Shown in pieces: positions 8,437 through 17,422 of a stretch of DNA of 64,000 bases. The translations under genes and the position numbers were made by a program. The stretch lies in contig NZXX01000001.1 in assembly GCA_002702065.1 (NCBI GenBank), positions 186,001 to 250,000 of the forward strand. Direction: 5' to 3'. Positions within the stretch are counted from its first letter, which is position 1. The number at the start of each line of letters is the position of its first letter. The notes beneath the pieces were generated by a model, which made no database searches, was not told the origin of the DNA, and worked only from the letters and a program-made list of their open reading frames with translations. The DNA is from Anaerolineaceae bacterium (lineage in GTDB: Bacteria; Chloroflexota; Anaerolineae; Aggregatilineales; Phototrophicaceae).

Positions 8437-10326
8437 TTACTGAACCACCAGCACGCGCAGGCCATGCGCCTCTAACCGCAGACGCCCATCGAACGGTTCA
8501 GCGTCCATGCGCACCGGATCAATCAGGTGGGCGTTTCCGGCAGCATGGACGGATAGCCGGGTGTCGATGTCGGTGGTGCCTTCGTTGAACAGGATGTACC
8601 AGTCGGCATCGGCTTTGCGGACATGACGCATGCGCAGGCCCGGTTCAGCGGCAGCCAGACTCACATCGGCGGTGACCTTCGTCCGCAGCGCCGCCATCGA
8701 ACCCGCTCGGTCCTCGCTCCAGCGGACGACGCGCCCCGCCTGTTCAAGCTGTTCAACCAGCGGCAGTGTTGCCGTCGCGGGGGCATCATCGACAATCAGC
8801 ACCGCGTAATGCTGCCCGGCGAGATGAATGCCATTGTCGCGAACACTCGCCTGCTGGCACAGGTCATGCGTATCAACATAGTGGAAGTCGATCTGATTTT
8901 CGAAACAGGCTCTGGCGGCGCGCCAGGGCAGGTGATGATGTTCCCCCAGAATAGCGACCTGACAGACCGGTTCGCTGTCGGTGTTCAGCCAGCACAGGCG
9001 GCGGCAGGCATCGGCAAATTCGGTAAAGCCTGCGTTCCACCACGCGCTGTTCGGCCCGACATCCGGCGGACGCTCGTCCTTGCGGGGGCCACGCATGGAG
9101 TAATAAAAAGCGTGCGGAATCAGCAGGTTGCAGCCGCGCACCAGCAGCCAGTTGGCCAGCCAGCGCATTTCGTCAAACGTAAATTCGTGCCCGAACGCCC
9201 CGCAGAATTCGTTGCCATTGCGGCGGCGGCCTTCATGCAGCATGACCGAGGCGGCGGCTTTGCCCTGTGTGGATTGTCGCCCCTCAATCGAGTTGATGTT
9301 ATCCGGCTCGACCCAGCGCCAGACGATGTCCTGCGTCGGCCAGTGAAAAAAGCGCATGTTGGCGGTGGCGTCGGCTTCGGCGGGGTGGCCGGTGAGGGCG
9401 ATATGATGCGCCTCGCACCAGTCGTAAAGCTGCTTGTAGTAGGTGTGCTGCAAACGGGCTTCGATGGCGCGCTCGAAGTCGTGCATGATGTGCGGCGGCG
9501 CGTCGGCATCCCACAGCGCAGGCAGGTGCGGGGTAAAGTCGTAACCCAGAAAGGAGTTGATGTGTTCCAGAATGTCGCGTGTGCCTGGCATCAGCCCTTT
9601 CTCGCGCGGACGACCCAGCAGCATCGGTTCGTCAGTGAAGATCGCCGGGATGATGGTGCCAAAATAATCGCCAAATTCGGTGAAATAGCGGTCATACACC
9701 AGCCGGATAAAGCAGGCGACGGCTTCCGGGTTGAGCAGGTCGGTGGCCGGGGGTGAATCTTCCGGTGGATCACCGCCGCCCGGTGGGGGATCTTCGCTGA
9801 TATAGTGCAGGCCGCGGATGATCGAGCTGACGGGACGGTCGACAATGGCGTAACGCTGCCCCTGGTATGCGACGATGGCCACCAGACTCTGGTCAGCAGT
9901 CAGGGCAGGCTCACCATTTTTGCCAATGCGCACCCCCTGCACATCCGTATCCGGTTGGGCGTCGTCCAGGTTGATGCGCACCATCCCCCGGCACTGGTAC
10001 GCCGGGTTTTCGGCGACCACCTGCCCGGACGACGAACCGCTGGGGTACATGCCTTCATCATAGAGGATGACCCACATGCCGCGTGCCTGCGCCTGTTCGA
10101 TGGCGAAGCGCATCTTGTCCAGCAGCGGGCGGCTCATCCAGCCGAGGTGACGGGGCAGGCCGACACGCGGGTGAATGAGAAAGGCATCAATCCCATGCGC
10201 CTGAAAATCGTCAATCTGTCGGGCGAGTTCGTTGTCGTCGAGGTCATCATTCCAGAACCAGAACGGCACCAGCGAAAATTCAGCAGGCGGGCGCTGCCAC
10301 TCAGCAGGTAAATTCAAGGGTTGCAT
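8437..10326 (-). CDS. Putative glycoside hydrolase, GH106-like
   Basis: A 629-residue soluble protein without a signal peptide. It opens with a barrel start PFWFWNDDLDDNELARQI (about 22-39), continues with FLIHPRVGLPRHLGWMS and ILYDEGMYPSGSSSG, then FTDEPMLLG, ALTGHPAEAD and a GHEFTFDEMRWLANW segment. This order of motifs resembles alpha-L-rhamnosidase-like GH106 proteins and relatives, where acidic residues in the barrel are catalytic. The length is shorter than full GH106 enzymes, with only a small C-terminal beta domain. A five-copy operator-like array lies 42-89 bases upstream of the start, so expression is probably regulated, perhaps by a sugar-responsive repressor. Confidence 0.72.
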   Translation of the reverse strand: MQPLNLPAEWQRPPAEFSLVPFWFWNDDLDDNELARQIDDFQAHGIDAFLIHPRVGLPRHLGWMSRPLLDKMRFAIEQAQARGMWVILYDEGMYPSGSSSGQVVAENPAYQCRGMVRINLDDAQPDTDVQGVRIGKNGEPALTADQSLVAIVAYQGQRYAIVDRPVSSIIRGLHYISEDPPPGGGDPPEDSPPATDLLNPEAVACFIRLVYDRYFTEFGDYFGTIIPAIFTDEPMLLGRPREKGLMPGTRDILEHINSFLGYDFTPHLPALWDADAPPHIMHDFERAIEARLQHTYYKQLYDWCEAHHIALTGHPAEADATANMRFFHWPTQDIVWRWVEPDNINSIEGRQSTQGKAAASVMLHEGRRRNGNEFCGAFGHEFTFDEMRWLANWLLVRGCNLLIPHAFYYSMRGPRKDERPPDVGPNSAWWNAGFTEFADACRRLCWLNTDSEPVCQVAILGEHHHLPWRAARACFENQIDFHYVDTHDLCQQASVRDNGIHLAGQHYAVLIVDDAPATATLPLVEQLEQAGRVVRWSEDRAGSMAALRTKVTADVSLAAAEPGLRMRHVRKADADWYILFNEGTTDIDTRLSVHAAGNAHLIDPVRMDAEPFDGRLRLEAHGLRVLVVQ

Positions 10327-10367
10327 CGTATAAAGAACTCCAATTGCGCAATAAATTCTGTTGGCTT

Positions 10368-10415
10368 TATCCCACGTTATCCCATATATCCCAAATTTGG
10401 GATATGCTTGGGATA
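10368..10415. promoter_or_regulatory. Operator-like array of five TATCCCA heptads
   Basis: TATCCCA occurs as direct copies at 10368-10374, 10378-10384 and 10387-10393, and as inverted copies (TGGGATA) at 10398-10404 and 10409-10415. The start-to-start spacing is 10, 9, 11 and 11 bases, close to one helical turn. The centre, 10386-10405, is a perfect 20-bp palindrome (atatcccaaatttgggatat). The array lies just upstream of the minus-strand GH106-like gene and just downstream of the MBL-hydrolase stop. I infer a cooperative binding site for a dimeric regulator. Confidence 0.65.
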
Positions 10416-10420
10416 TAAGG

Positions 10421-11221
10421 TTATATCACAACCGGCTGCCAGGCCCACGCGCTCCCTTCCGTGGTCACATACCCGCGCCCGGACTTGGGATAATGGTAGC
10501 CCATGATCAGCAGGTCTTCCTGTGCGGCGCGCTGCCAGATGCGGCGGCGGGTGTGTTGGGAGATAGTCTGGTCGGCGTCAAAAGCCGGTGACCAGTCGGG
10601 ATAGGCGCATTGCAGCGCATACATGGCGGCGTCGGCAATGTGCAGCATCCGCGACCCGCCGGATTCGATCAACAGACCCATCATCCCCGGTGTGTGCCCC
10701 GGCAGCAGCGCAGCGCGGATACCCGGCAAAAATTCCGCGTTTTCGGCTACGCGTGTGAGGCGATCATCCGGTACTGCTGCGATCACCCGTGCCTGCGCTT
10801 CGGCGGCGCGGTTCTCGGTGTGCCAGTAGTCCCACTCTGTTTGGCTGATGAAATAGCGTGCATTGGGGAAGGCCAGCTGGTCATCGGCCAGAATGCCATT
10901 GATATGGTCGCCATGACCATGCGTAATGATGATGGTGTCGATGGCGTCACGAGCGATTCCCTCAGTTTCCAGACCGGCGTACAGCGCGCCCTGACCAAGT
11001 CCGGTATCGACCAGTATCTTTTGACTGCCGGTGTCGAGGTACAGCACATTGATCGATGACAGCAGAATGCCTGCATGCAGGCCAAATGCGGCCAGAACCC
11101 GCGCACGTTCCTCTGTTGGGATATGCCCGAAAAGACGCTCAGCTTCCTGTTGCCGTGTGGCCTCATTGAAGGTGATGCATCGAAAGTCGCCAATGTTAAA
11201 GTGATAAATCGCTTCCGCCAT
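10421..11221 (-). CDS. MBL-fold metallo-hydrolase
   Basis: A 266-residue metallo-beta-lactamase-fold hydrolase. It has the metal motif THGHGDHINGI (HxHxDH), a preceding strand ILVDTGLGQG, LLPGHTPGMMGLLIE for the next His, and HIADAAM for the bridging Asp. The GHTPG form is common in lactonase-like and parathion-hydrolase-like members. The frame is open upstream to 11287, but ATG 11221 has agggaa before it and begins the conserved sequence. It is divergent from the HEPN-MNT pair and transcribed towards the GH106-like gene, with the TATCCCA array between them. Substrate unknown. Confidence 0.83.
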   Translation of the reverse strand: MAEAIYHFNIGDFRCITFNEATRQQEAERLFGHIPTEERARVLAAFGLHAGILLSSINVLYLDTGSQKILVDTGLGQGALYAGLETEGIARDAIDTIIITHGHGDHINGILADDQLAFPNARYFISQTEWDYWHTENRAAEAQARVIAAVPDDRLTRVAENAEFLPGIRAALLPGHTPGMMGLLIESGGSRMLHIADAAMYALQCAYPDWSPAFDADQTISQHTRRRIWQRAAQEDLLIMGYHYPKSGRGYVTTEGSAWAWQPVVI

Positions 11222-11266
11222 AATCGCTTCCCTTTCAATAAGTATCCGTATGATGCTGAAATTTTG

Positions 11267-11272
11267 TATAAT
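11267..11272 (+). promoter_or_regulatory. -10 box upstream of the HEPN-MNT pair
   Basis: A perfect TATAAT lies 34 bases before the MNT start. No good -35 was found at 16-18 bases, so the call rests on the -10 box alone. Confidence 0.35.
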
Positions 11273-11306
11273 CGAGCTGAACCGCATGTCGAGTGGGTAT
11301 TAGAAC

Positions 11307-11597
11307 ATGGAAATTGACAAACTGCTGCAAACCCGGCGCGATGACATTCTTAGAATTGCCGCACAGCACGGCGCATCCAATGTCCGTGTTTTTGGCTCGG
11401 CGTCACGTGGTGAAGCTGGCCCGCAAAGTGATATTGATCTGCTGGTGTCGTTTGATATGGATCGGACACTCTTTGATCATGTTGGTTTAATTCAGGACCT
11501 TGAAGACTTGTTGGGTCATAAAGTGGATGTCGTGACCGAAGACAGCTTGCACTGGTACATCAGAGAGCGTGTGTTGAAGGAAGCGGTTGCCTTGTGA
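11307..11597 (+). CDS. MNT-type nucleotidyltransferase, antitoxin-like
   Basis: A 96-residue minimal nucleotidyltransferase. The signature GSASRGEAGPQSDIDLLV (about 31-48) gives the GS-x10-DxD pattern of the polymerase-beta fold. In MntA/HepT-type systems such proteins inactivate the HEPN ribonuclease by transferring AMP to a tyrosine near its active site. The following HEPN gene overlaps by 4 bases (GTGA), the usual arrangement. The acidic residues required for activity look intact. Confidence 0.88.
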   Translation: MEIDKLLQTRRDDILRIAAQHGASNVRVFGSASRGEAGPQSDIDLLVSFDMDRTLFDHVGLIQDLEDLLGHKVDVVTEDSLHWYIRERVLKEAVAL

Positions 11598-11935
11598 GTG
11601 ATGATCGACTGTACCTGATCCACATGCAGGAATGTATGCAGCGGATTTTGGATTATACAAAAGATGGTCGTCAGCAGTTTATGCAATCTACCCTCATCCA
11701 GGATGCTGTATTACGTAACCTTCAAACGATGGCAGAGTCATCGCAGCGTCTTTCTATCGACCTGAAAGAAGCACGTCCCGAAATTGAGTGGCGGCGGTTA
11801 TCTGGCTTTCGCAATGTATTGGTCCACGAGTATCTGGGCATTGATTTGAAAACAGTCTGGCAACTCGTTGAGGATGAATTGCCAAAACTGTTACAGCAGA
11901 TTGAATCCATGCTGAGCGATCTGAACGAAAATTGA
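11594..11935 (+). CDS. HEPN-domain ribonuclease, HepT-like toxin (DUF86)
   Basis: A 113-residue all-helical protein with the catalytic RNVLVHEY segment (R-x4-H-x-Y) at about residues 74-81. HEPN toxins of this family cut RNA, and the Tyr is the site AMPylated by the partner MNT protein. It starts with GTG inside the stop of the upstream gene (GTGA overlap). The motif is complete, so the pair appears active as a toxin-antitoxin or anti-phage module. Confidence 0.88.
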   Translation: MSDDRLYLIHMQECMQRILDYTKDGRQQFMQSTLIQDAVLRNLQTMAESSQRLSIDLKEARPEIEWRRLSGFRNVLVHEYLGIDLKTVWQLVEDELPKLLQQIESMLSDLNEN

Positions 11936-11940
11936 GTTTG

Positions 11941-13569
11941 CTAGGTTTTTGATCGTCGCACGCGGCGCAGCAGCATTCTAGGAACCATTATCGCTTCATC
12001 GAGCTTGAGCAGCAGGCTGAGGCCAAAGAAAACGACTCCGCTGACGACAACGCCGACGATCAAAACCACCAGCGCCGGTTGGTTGCTCAGGATAGCCTCG
12101 ACCGCCAGCAGGGCCGCGCCCATACCCACCGCAGCCAGCAGCGCTTTGCCCGCGCCGCGCAGCACCTGCCGGTCCTTGATCGGGCCGATGCGCCGCCGCA
12201 GCAGCCACCACAGCGCCAGCGCTTCGAGGTTGGTCGTCAGGGCATTTGCCAGTGCCAGCCCCGCGAATGGCCCTCGTGCCAGGCTCGACCAGTCACCAAT
12301 GAACTGGATAAACACGATGCTCAGGATGATGTTGGACACCATCGACGCCATGCCGATTTTGACCGGCGTCCATGTATCCGACAGCGCGTAAAAGGCGCGC
12401 GACAGCACTTCCAGCAGGGCAAACCCGGCCATACCCGTCGCATAAAACGCCAGCGCCCATGCTGTTGCCCGCGTGTGTTCGGACGTCCATTCGCCGCGTT
12501 CGTACAACACCGTCACCAGCGGTTCGCCCAGCAGGATCAGCGCGATCATGGCGGGGAAGGCCAGAAACAGCATACTGCGCATGGCACTGGCCAGCCGGTC
12601 CTTGAAACCATCCATATCGTCGGCAGCGGCCAGCGCGGCCAGCGAGGGGAACACCGCCGACCCCAGGCTTTGGCCGATGACGCCGAGTGCGAAGAACATC
12701 AGCGTGAAGGCCGCCGTGAGCACCGCCGCGCTGCCAGAGATCATGCCGCTGGTGAAGACCGCGTTCACCACAAAATTGATCTGCACCACCGCCAGCCCCA
12801 GCACCCGCGGGCCCATCAGCCGCAGCACCTCGATCACACCGGGCACGCGCCAGTCCAGCAAGGGGCGCAGATGCGCGTTGATTTGCCGCAAACCGGGAAG
12901 CTGAACCGCCAGATGCAGGAATGAACTCAGCGCCGCGCCATAAGCCAGTCCATAGACATTGGCGTTTTCCACCTGTGCCACGCCAGCTTCCGGTGGCAGC
13001 AGCGGGGCGATCACCAGCGCGCCGATAATCAGGCCGATATTGTTCATGCTGATCGCCAGTGACGGCAGCAGAAACATCTGGTGGGCGTGCAGAATGCCCA
13101 TCAGCAGGCCGCTGATGCTGAAGACGAAGGGCGTCAGCATCATGATGCGCATCAGGTTGGCGGTCAGCATCTGGACCGCCGGTTCAGCGCCGGGTGCCAG
13201 CAGGTAGGTGACAATGGCCGGGGCCAGCGCCACCACGATCAGGCTGAGGATTCCCGCTGCCAGTGACGAAAGCGTCATCACCGCGCTGGCCAGCCGCCAT
13301 GCCAGCTGCTCGTCATCGTCGCGTTCGCGGAAGCGGGCAAACACCGGGATAAATGAGGACCCCAACGCCCCGCCCGCCACCAGCACAAAGATCAGTTCAG
13401 GCAGACGCTGCGCCCACACAAAGGCGTCAAGCGCATCACCCGCGCCAAACGTCGCATTGACGATGGCTGTTCGCACCAGCCCCAGCACGCCGCTGGCGAG
13501 GAAACCGACCAGCACGACCAGAGCCGCCCGCGCGATTTGTTGGTTGGATAAAGCACGTGATTGGGACAT
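11941..13569 (-). CDS. murJ: Lipid II flippase MurJ
   Basis: A membrane protein of 542 residues from ATG 13569, with about 14 hydrophobic segments and MATE-like organisation. The N-terminus reads LVGFLASGVLGLVRTAIVNATFG, and further MviN/MurJ landmarks are AGGALGSSFIPVFARF and an ALSDTWTPVK segment following FYAL. It moves lipid II across the cytoplasmic membrane for peptidoglycan synthesis. The frame is open to 13623, but the shorter start matches the usual N-terminus. Its stop is 6 bases from the stop of the HEPN gene (convergent). Confidence 0.92.
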   Translation of the reverse strand: MSQSRALSNQQIARAALVVLVGFLASGVLGLVRTAIVNATFGAGDALDAFVWAQRLPELIFVLVAGGALGSSFIPVFARFRERDDDEQLAWRLASAVMTLSSLAAGILSLIVVALAPAIVTYLLAPGAEPAVQMLTANLMRIMMLTPFVFSISGLLMGILHAHQMFLLPSLAISMNNIGLIIGALVIAPLLPPEAGVAQVENANVYGLAYGAALSSFLHLAVQLPGLRQINAHLRPLLDWRVPGVIEVLRLMGPRVLGLAVVQINFVVNAVFTSGMISGSAAVLTAAFTLMFFALGVIGQSLGSAVFPSLAALAAADDMDGFKDRLASAMRSMLFLAFPAMIALILLGEPLVTVLYERGEWTSEHTRATAWALAFYATGMAGFALLEVLSRAFYALSDTWTPVKIGMASMVSNIILSIVFIQFIGDWSSLARGPFAGLALANALTTNLEALALWWLLRRRIGPIKDRQVLRGAGKALLAAVGMGAALLAVEAILSNQPALVVLIVGVVVSGVVFFGLSLLLKLDEAIMVPRMLLRRVRRSKT

Positions 13570-13752
13570 AGGACGGTGCAACGACCTTTGACTGTTCACA
13601 AAACACGGTGACACGAGCCGCATCGTGCGATTTGTGACCCCGGTTGATGATTCAACTGCCGCATTCTACCACCGATGTGGTCCTTGCGCCGCTGCGCATG
13701 ACGGCCTAATATCGTCTGGTGTGGATACATGCAACCTGACAGGGATACCGCG

Positions 13753-14763
13753 ATGAGCGATGAAACAATCAAAGTAGTCGTGGCAATGGATTTTTCGGAC
13801 GAGATTATTAATCAACTGCGGGCGATCTCGCCCCGCCTGCACATTGAAAGACATTTCCCCAAAGTGCCGGAGAACGCCTGGGCGGATGCCGAAGTGGTCT
13901 ATACGGTGCGCGATTTACCCGAACCCGAACTGGCGCCGCGTTTGCGGTGGATTCAAACCCACACCGCCGGGATCAACCACCTGCTTCAGCAGCCGATCAT
14001 GCACGCGGAAGATGTCGAAGTGACGACGGCCAGCGGAATCCATGCCGTACCGATGGCGGAATACTGCCTGGCGATGATGCTCACCTTTGCCTACCGCTTG
14101 CCCCAGTTTCGGACGCTTCAGGAAAAAGCTGAATGGCCGAAGGACACTAACCCGCTGGCGAACCAACCGCTGCGCGGGCAGACGCTGGGCATTGTGGGGT
14201 ACGGCAGCGTTGGCCGCGAACTGGCCCGTATCGCCGACCAGCTGGGTATGGTCATCGTGGCAACCAAACGCGACCTGAAACAGCTTGCCGTTAATGGCGA
14301 GTATGTTGAACCGGGGCTTGGTGATGAAAGCGGCGATCTGCCCACGCGGTTGTATCCGCCCGAAGCGCTGGCCTCGATGGTGAAGGTCTGCGATTATGTG
14401 GTGCTCACGCTGCCGCTGACCGCCGAAACCCATCATGTCATCAATGAGGACATCTTTGTGGCGATGAAACCGACCGCTATCCTGATCAACGTCTCGCGCG
14501 GCGGGGTGGTTGATGAAGAAGCGCTGGTTTCGGCACTGGCTGCCGAAAAAATCGGCGGTGCGGCGCTGGATGTCTTCGAGCAGGAACCGCTGCCTGCGAC
14601 CAGCCCCCTGTGGCAGATGGATCGTATGATCATTACCCCGCATGTGTCGGGCAACACGGCCCGCATTCATGAAAAGGCTGCCGCGTTGTTTGCCGAAAAT
14701 TTGCAGCGTTACCTGGACCACGAGCCGTTGCTCAACCGGGTTGATCGCGAACGGGGTTATTAG
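13753..14763 (+). CDS. D-2-hydroxyacid dehydrogenase
   Basis: A 336-residue NAD(P)-dependent enzyme of the 2-hydroxyacid dehydrogenase family. The nucleotide-binding motif GIVGYGSVGRELARIA is preceded by PLRGQTLG. The catalytic region has INVSRGGVVDEEAL (Arg), ALDVFEQEPLP (Glu) and ITPHVSGNT (His). The N-terminal domain with WIQTHTAGINHLL is also typical. ATG 13753 is preferred to the in-frame ATG 13729 because of the purine-rich stretch before it. Substrate specificity, for example glyoxylate/hydroxypyruvate or another 2-keto acid, cannot be fixed from the sequence. Confidence 0.88.
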   Translation: MSDETIKVVVAMDFSDEIINQLRAISPRLHIERHFPKVPENAWADAEVVYTVRDLPEPELAPRLRWIQTHTAGINHLLQQPIMHAEDVEVTTASGIHAVPMAEYCLAMMLTFAYRLPQFRTLQEKAEWPKDTNPLANQPLRGQTLGIVGYGSVGRELARIADQLGMVIVATKRDLKQLAVNGEYVEPGLGDESGDLPTRLYPPEALASMVKVCDYVVLTLPLTAETHHVINEDIFVAMKPTAILINVSRGGVVDEEALVSALAAEKIGGAALDVFEQEPLPATSPLWQMDRMIITPHVSGNTARIHEKAAALFAENLQRYLDHEPLLNRVDRERGY

Positions 14764-14860
14764 ATTGGCCCGGAGTGAACGCCTTGCAACCTCTGGCGGC
14801 TGATCTGCGTATTATGAAGTGAAACACCATCCAGTGGATTGTTATGACGAGGAGTGAGAC

Positions 14861-15181
14861 GTGTCTGAAGAACAGGTAACCCAACTGCCAGAACCCGAAA
14901 ACGAAGCGCCGAAGAAGGCGAATCCGGTTGATGAGTTTGTCGAGCATCAGAAGCGTGCTCTTGATGAGACGGGCAAGGCCATTGAATCGCTGCTGCCGCC
15001 CGATTTCGTCGCGCATGCCAAAGAAGCACAGAAGGAATTTCTGGCCGGGTTTAAGGTGCTGGCCGATACCTTCATTGATGAGATGGAAAAGGTCGCCAAG
15101 AAAGTGGAACCGGCGGAAAAGTCGGACGACGACAAGCCTGCCACCACAGGCAAAACAAAGGTCAAAGTGCAGGTCGAGTAA
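14861..15181 (+). CDS. Small charged hypothetical protein
   Basis: A 106-residue soluble protein rich in Glu and Lys. It is predicted to be helical over about 24-82 (EFVEHQKRALDETGKAIESL, then AKEAQKEFLAGFKVLADTF) with disordered Pro/Lys-rich ends. I recognise no family; it looks like a small amphipathic-helix protein of the phasin or apolipoprotein style. It starts at GTG with a clear gaggagtga ribosome site and ends before a strong terminator. Confidence 0.65.
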   Translation: MSEEQVTQLPEPENEAPKKANPVDEFVEHQKRALDETGKAIESLLPPDFVAHAKEAQKEFLAGFKVLADTFIDEMEKVAKKVEPAEKSDDDKPATTGKTKVKVQVE

Positions 15182-15194
15182 TCTGTACCGACTG

Positions 15195-15223
15195 GCCGGG
15201 GCGCTGCAATGCTCCGGCTTTTT
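15195..15223 (+). terminator. Intrinsic terminator
   Basis: Arms 15195-15202 (gccggggc) and 15211-15218 (gctccggc) form an 8-bp stem with one G-T pair around an 8-base loop, followed by five Ts. It ends the transcript of the small charged protein. Confidence 0.8.
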
Positions 15224-15260
15224 ATTTCCCTGCCAAACCTGAGCTTTAACGGAGGTGATG

Positions 15261-16196
15261 ATGCACTCGCGTACCTGGTTTTACGGTCTTGCCCTCGGCC
15301 TGTTGGTGGTTGTTGTGGGCGTGGGTCTGATGCTGCCCGCACTGCCTACCCAGGCGCAACCCGCTGCCACCGTACGCGCTGGGCTGCCATCCCTTCAGCG
15401 AACACCAGAGGCGGGCTTGAATGTCCCACAAAACGCCGACATCCAGGCGACGCTTGAGGCAGGGGTGCTGGCCGTTCAGCAAACGGCGCAGGCCGGTCTG
15501 GGCAGTATACAGGTGCCGCAGGTACAGGGAACGGTGCAGTCAGCGATTGAGGACGCATTGGGTCAGGCCGGGGGTGAAGTGGCGGACCTGGCCGCGACGG
15601 TCCAGTATATGGGCACTGCCGTCAACCAGAGCGCCGGTTCGATTCAGGCGACGGTGACCGCGCTGAGTGCCACCGCCCAGGCTGCCTTCGATGATCTGCC
15701 AGAAGACCTTGCCGCGCTGCTTCAATATCTGGCAGAGCAGGCCAGCATTCAGTACGATGCGGAAACCGGCACGCTGCATGTCACCAGTTATGTGATCGAA
15801 GCACAGGCCAACGCGCTGTTGGATGTGTTGATCGAAGCCGCCGAATATGACCCGGACGCGGCCTCACTGGACCTGCGCGCCGATGGGCGGGTGGATGTGG
15901 TTCTGGTGGATGCCAACGCCGGGTTGAGTGGCACAGCGGTGCTGACGTATGAAATAACGGTCGTGGATGGCCGGCTGAATGCGACACTGATAGAGGTGAC
16001 CGTCAATGGTCGGGGTGTGCCGGTCGACTCGGTTCCCGACGACCTGCGCTCGGCGGCTCAGCTTGCCATCGCGGGTGCCGCCCTGCAGGTGTTTATCAAC
16101 CTGGAGGATTGGACCGTGAGTTACACCGTTCAGTCTGCGGTGGTGTCTGAAGACAGCATCTTGCTCACCGCGGCCATTGCCCTCGAACAGCCGTAA
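15261..16196 (+). CDS. Exported hypothetical protein
   Basis: A protein of 311 residues with a signal peptide (hydrophobic GLALGLLVVVVGVGLML, cleavage probably after TQAQ near residue 35). The middle (about 40-150) is Ala/Gln/Thr-rich, with QATLEAGVLAVQQTAQAGL-like helices. The C-terminal half is a regular beta domain with alternating charged strands (LDLRADGRVDVVLVDANAG). No catalytic motif is seen. Three start codons lie in a row (GTG 15255, ATG 15258, ATG 15261); the last has the best spacing from ggagg. Confidence 0.7.
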   Translation: MHSRTWFYGLALGLLVVVVGVGLMLPALPTQAQPAATVRAGLPSLQRTPEAGLNVPQNADIQATLEAGVLAVQQTAQAGLGSIQVPQVQGTVQSAIEDALGQAGGEVADLAATVQYMGTAVNQSAGSIQATVTALSATAQAAFDDLPEDLAALLQYLAEQASIQYDAETGTLHVTSYVIEAQANALLDVLIEAAEYDPDAASLDLRADGRVDVVLVDANAGLSGTAVLTYEITVVDGRLNATLIEVTVNGRGVPVDSVPDDLRSAAQLAIAGAALQVFINLEDWTVSYTVQSAVVSEDSILLTAAIALEQP

Positions 16197-16235
16197 CTCA
16201 CGATAAAGGACTTGTCATAAGGGGGAGTTAGACGC

Positions 16236-16529
16236 CTAGCGCCGGCCTCCCTGATTGACCACGGCCACGATGAGCGCGGTAATAAAACCTGCACCCGCAG
16301 CCAGCAGCAAATCGGTCACATAAACCGTTACGGTAACGGTACTTTGGAGCGCGGTTGGGGGAATTAGGTCGAACACCAGCGTGGCGAAGCCCAGCAGCAG
16401 CGCCCCGACCGCGCCGCTGACGATCAGCCAGCCCGTGTGATAGCGGGAGCGCAGCCCCACCAGCAGGCCGACCATGCCACCAAAGATGATCCAGACGATC
16501 ATCCGTGAAATGATTTCAAGCGTTTCCAC
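16236..16529 (-). CDS. Small membrane protein, YeaQ/YmgE-like
   Basis: A 97-residue protein with three hydrophobic segments, at about 8-25, 33-53 and 70-92, rich in Gly and Ala. The pattern resembles the GlsB/YeaQ/YmgE small membrane proteins but has a longer loop between segments two and three. It starts at GTG, with ggaggt upstream and a TATAAT-like box just before that. Function is unknown. Confidence 0.6.
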   Translation of the reverse strand: METLEIISRMIVWIIFGGMVGLLVGLRSRYHTGWLIVSGAVGALLLGFATLVFDLIPPTALQSTVTVTVYVTDLLLAAGAGFITALIVAVVNQGGRR

Positions 16530-16649
16530 GCGGGTACCTCCATTATAGGGTTGATGTCCTGTTCAGCCGGTATGGATCATCCAGTGACCGGCCTAGCCAT
16601 TTTAGCCCTGATCGCCTGTGCCGTGCCAGACTGGATGCCCAGGCGCCGT

Positions 16650-17345
16650 TTACTTTTGCTTGCTGCGGTGCCAGAGCATGGCGGCTGTCCAGCCGATCAG
16701 ATTCGCGCCGACATCGCGCCATGTATCCTCCATGCTCCACTGCATGTTGGTCAGCGCCGCGTCACCTTTCTCGGCTATTTCGCGCTGAAACATCATATAC
16801 TCGCCCAATTCCCAGTTGATGGTCACCAGCCCCAGCATCACCAGCGACAGCAGTTCCGGTTTGTGTTTGCCCCAGCGCACAAAATCCGCCAGCATCCCGT
16901 TGTACTGCTGCCGCGTGCCCATCGTCTCAAACGTATCGGCCACCAGCGCAGAGAAGGCGAAAGCGGTGGCGCTGTGCGGCAGTGAATCCAGCCCGAAACC
17001 CGCCAGCCGCAGCGCCCCCCAGCTCCCCTTGTAGATATTAAACCGGGGGTGCGACACGATATAGCCCAGCGCCAGCGGTGCGACATAGATAGCATAATTG
17101 GGGTTGTCGCGGACCATCGTCAGCAGCGTATCCTCGACGACATTGCGCGGCCGATGACGCGACGCGAACAGACCTCGCAGCGCATCCGGCAGCAGCAGCG
17201 ACAGGGTATTGGTTAGCAGGTGGGGCAGCCAGGTGGTGGGCATGCGGTAGTGCTGGCGATTCGAGAAGGCGGTATAGGCGACCAGCAGCCACAGCAGATA
17301 GCGCAGCACGTTGTTTCTGGGTGCATTATTCGATTTTCGGCGCAT
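16650..17345 (-). CDS. Multi-spanning membrane protein, DUF2238-like
   Basis: A 231-residue membrane protein with a basic N-terminus. The end reads INWELGEYMMFQ followed by SMEDTWRDVGANLIGWTAAML, which resembles the WE...GDT..D...N..G pattern of DUF2238/YjdF-type proteins. A central segment, GLDSLPHSATAFAFSALVADTFE, has a possible intramembrane His. No partner is evident. The family assignment is tentative. Confidence 0.6.
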   Translation of the reverse strand: MRRKSNNAPRNNVLRYLLWLLVAYTAFSNRQHYRMPTTWLPHLLTNTLSLLLPDALRGLFASRHRPRNVVEDTLLTMVRDNPNYAIYVAPLALGYIVSHPRFNIYKGSWGALRLAGFGLDSLPHSATAFAFSALVADTFETMGTRQQYNGMLADFVRWGKHKPELLSLVMLGLVTINWELGEYMMFQREIAEKGDAALTNMQWSMEDTWRDVGANLIGWTAAMLWHRSKQK

Positions 17346-17422
17346 CGTCCAACTCGCTCATGAGAATATCATCCGGTTCGTGTAAGCTGTAGTGATCTAT
17401 GATAACGCTGAGATGAAGATAA

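Noticed and set aside
8623..9756. 377-codon plus-strand frame opposite the GH106-like gene
   Set aside because: It is a shadow frame caused by high GC; the glycosidase motifs are on the minus strand.
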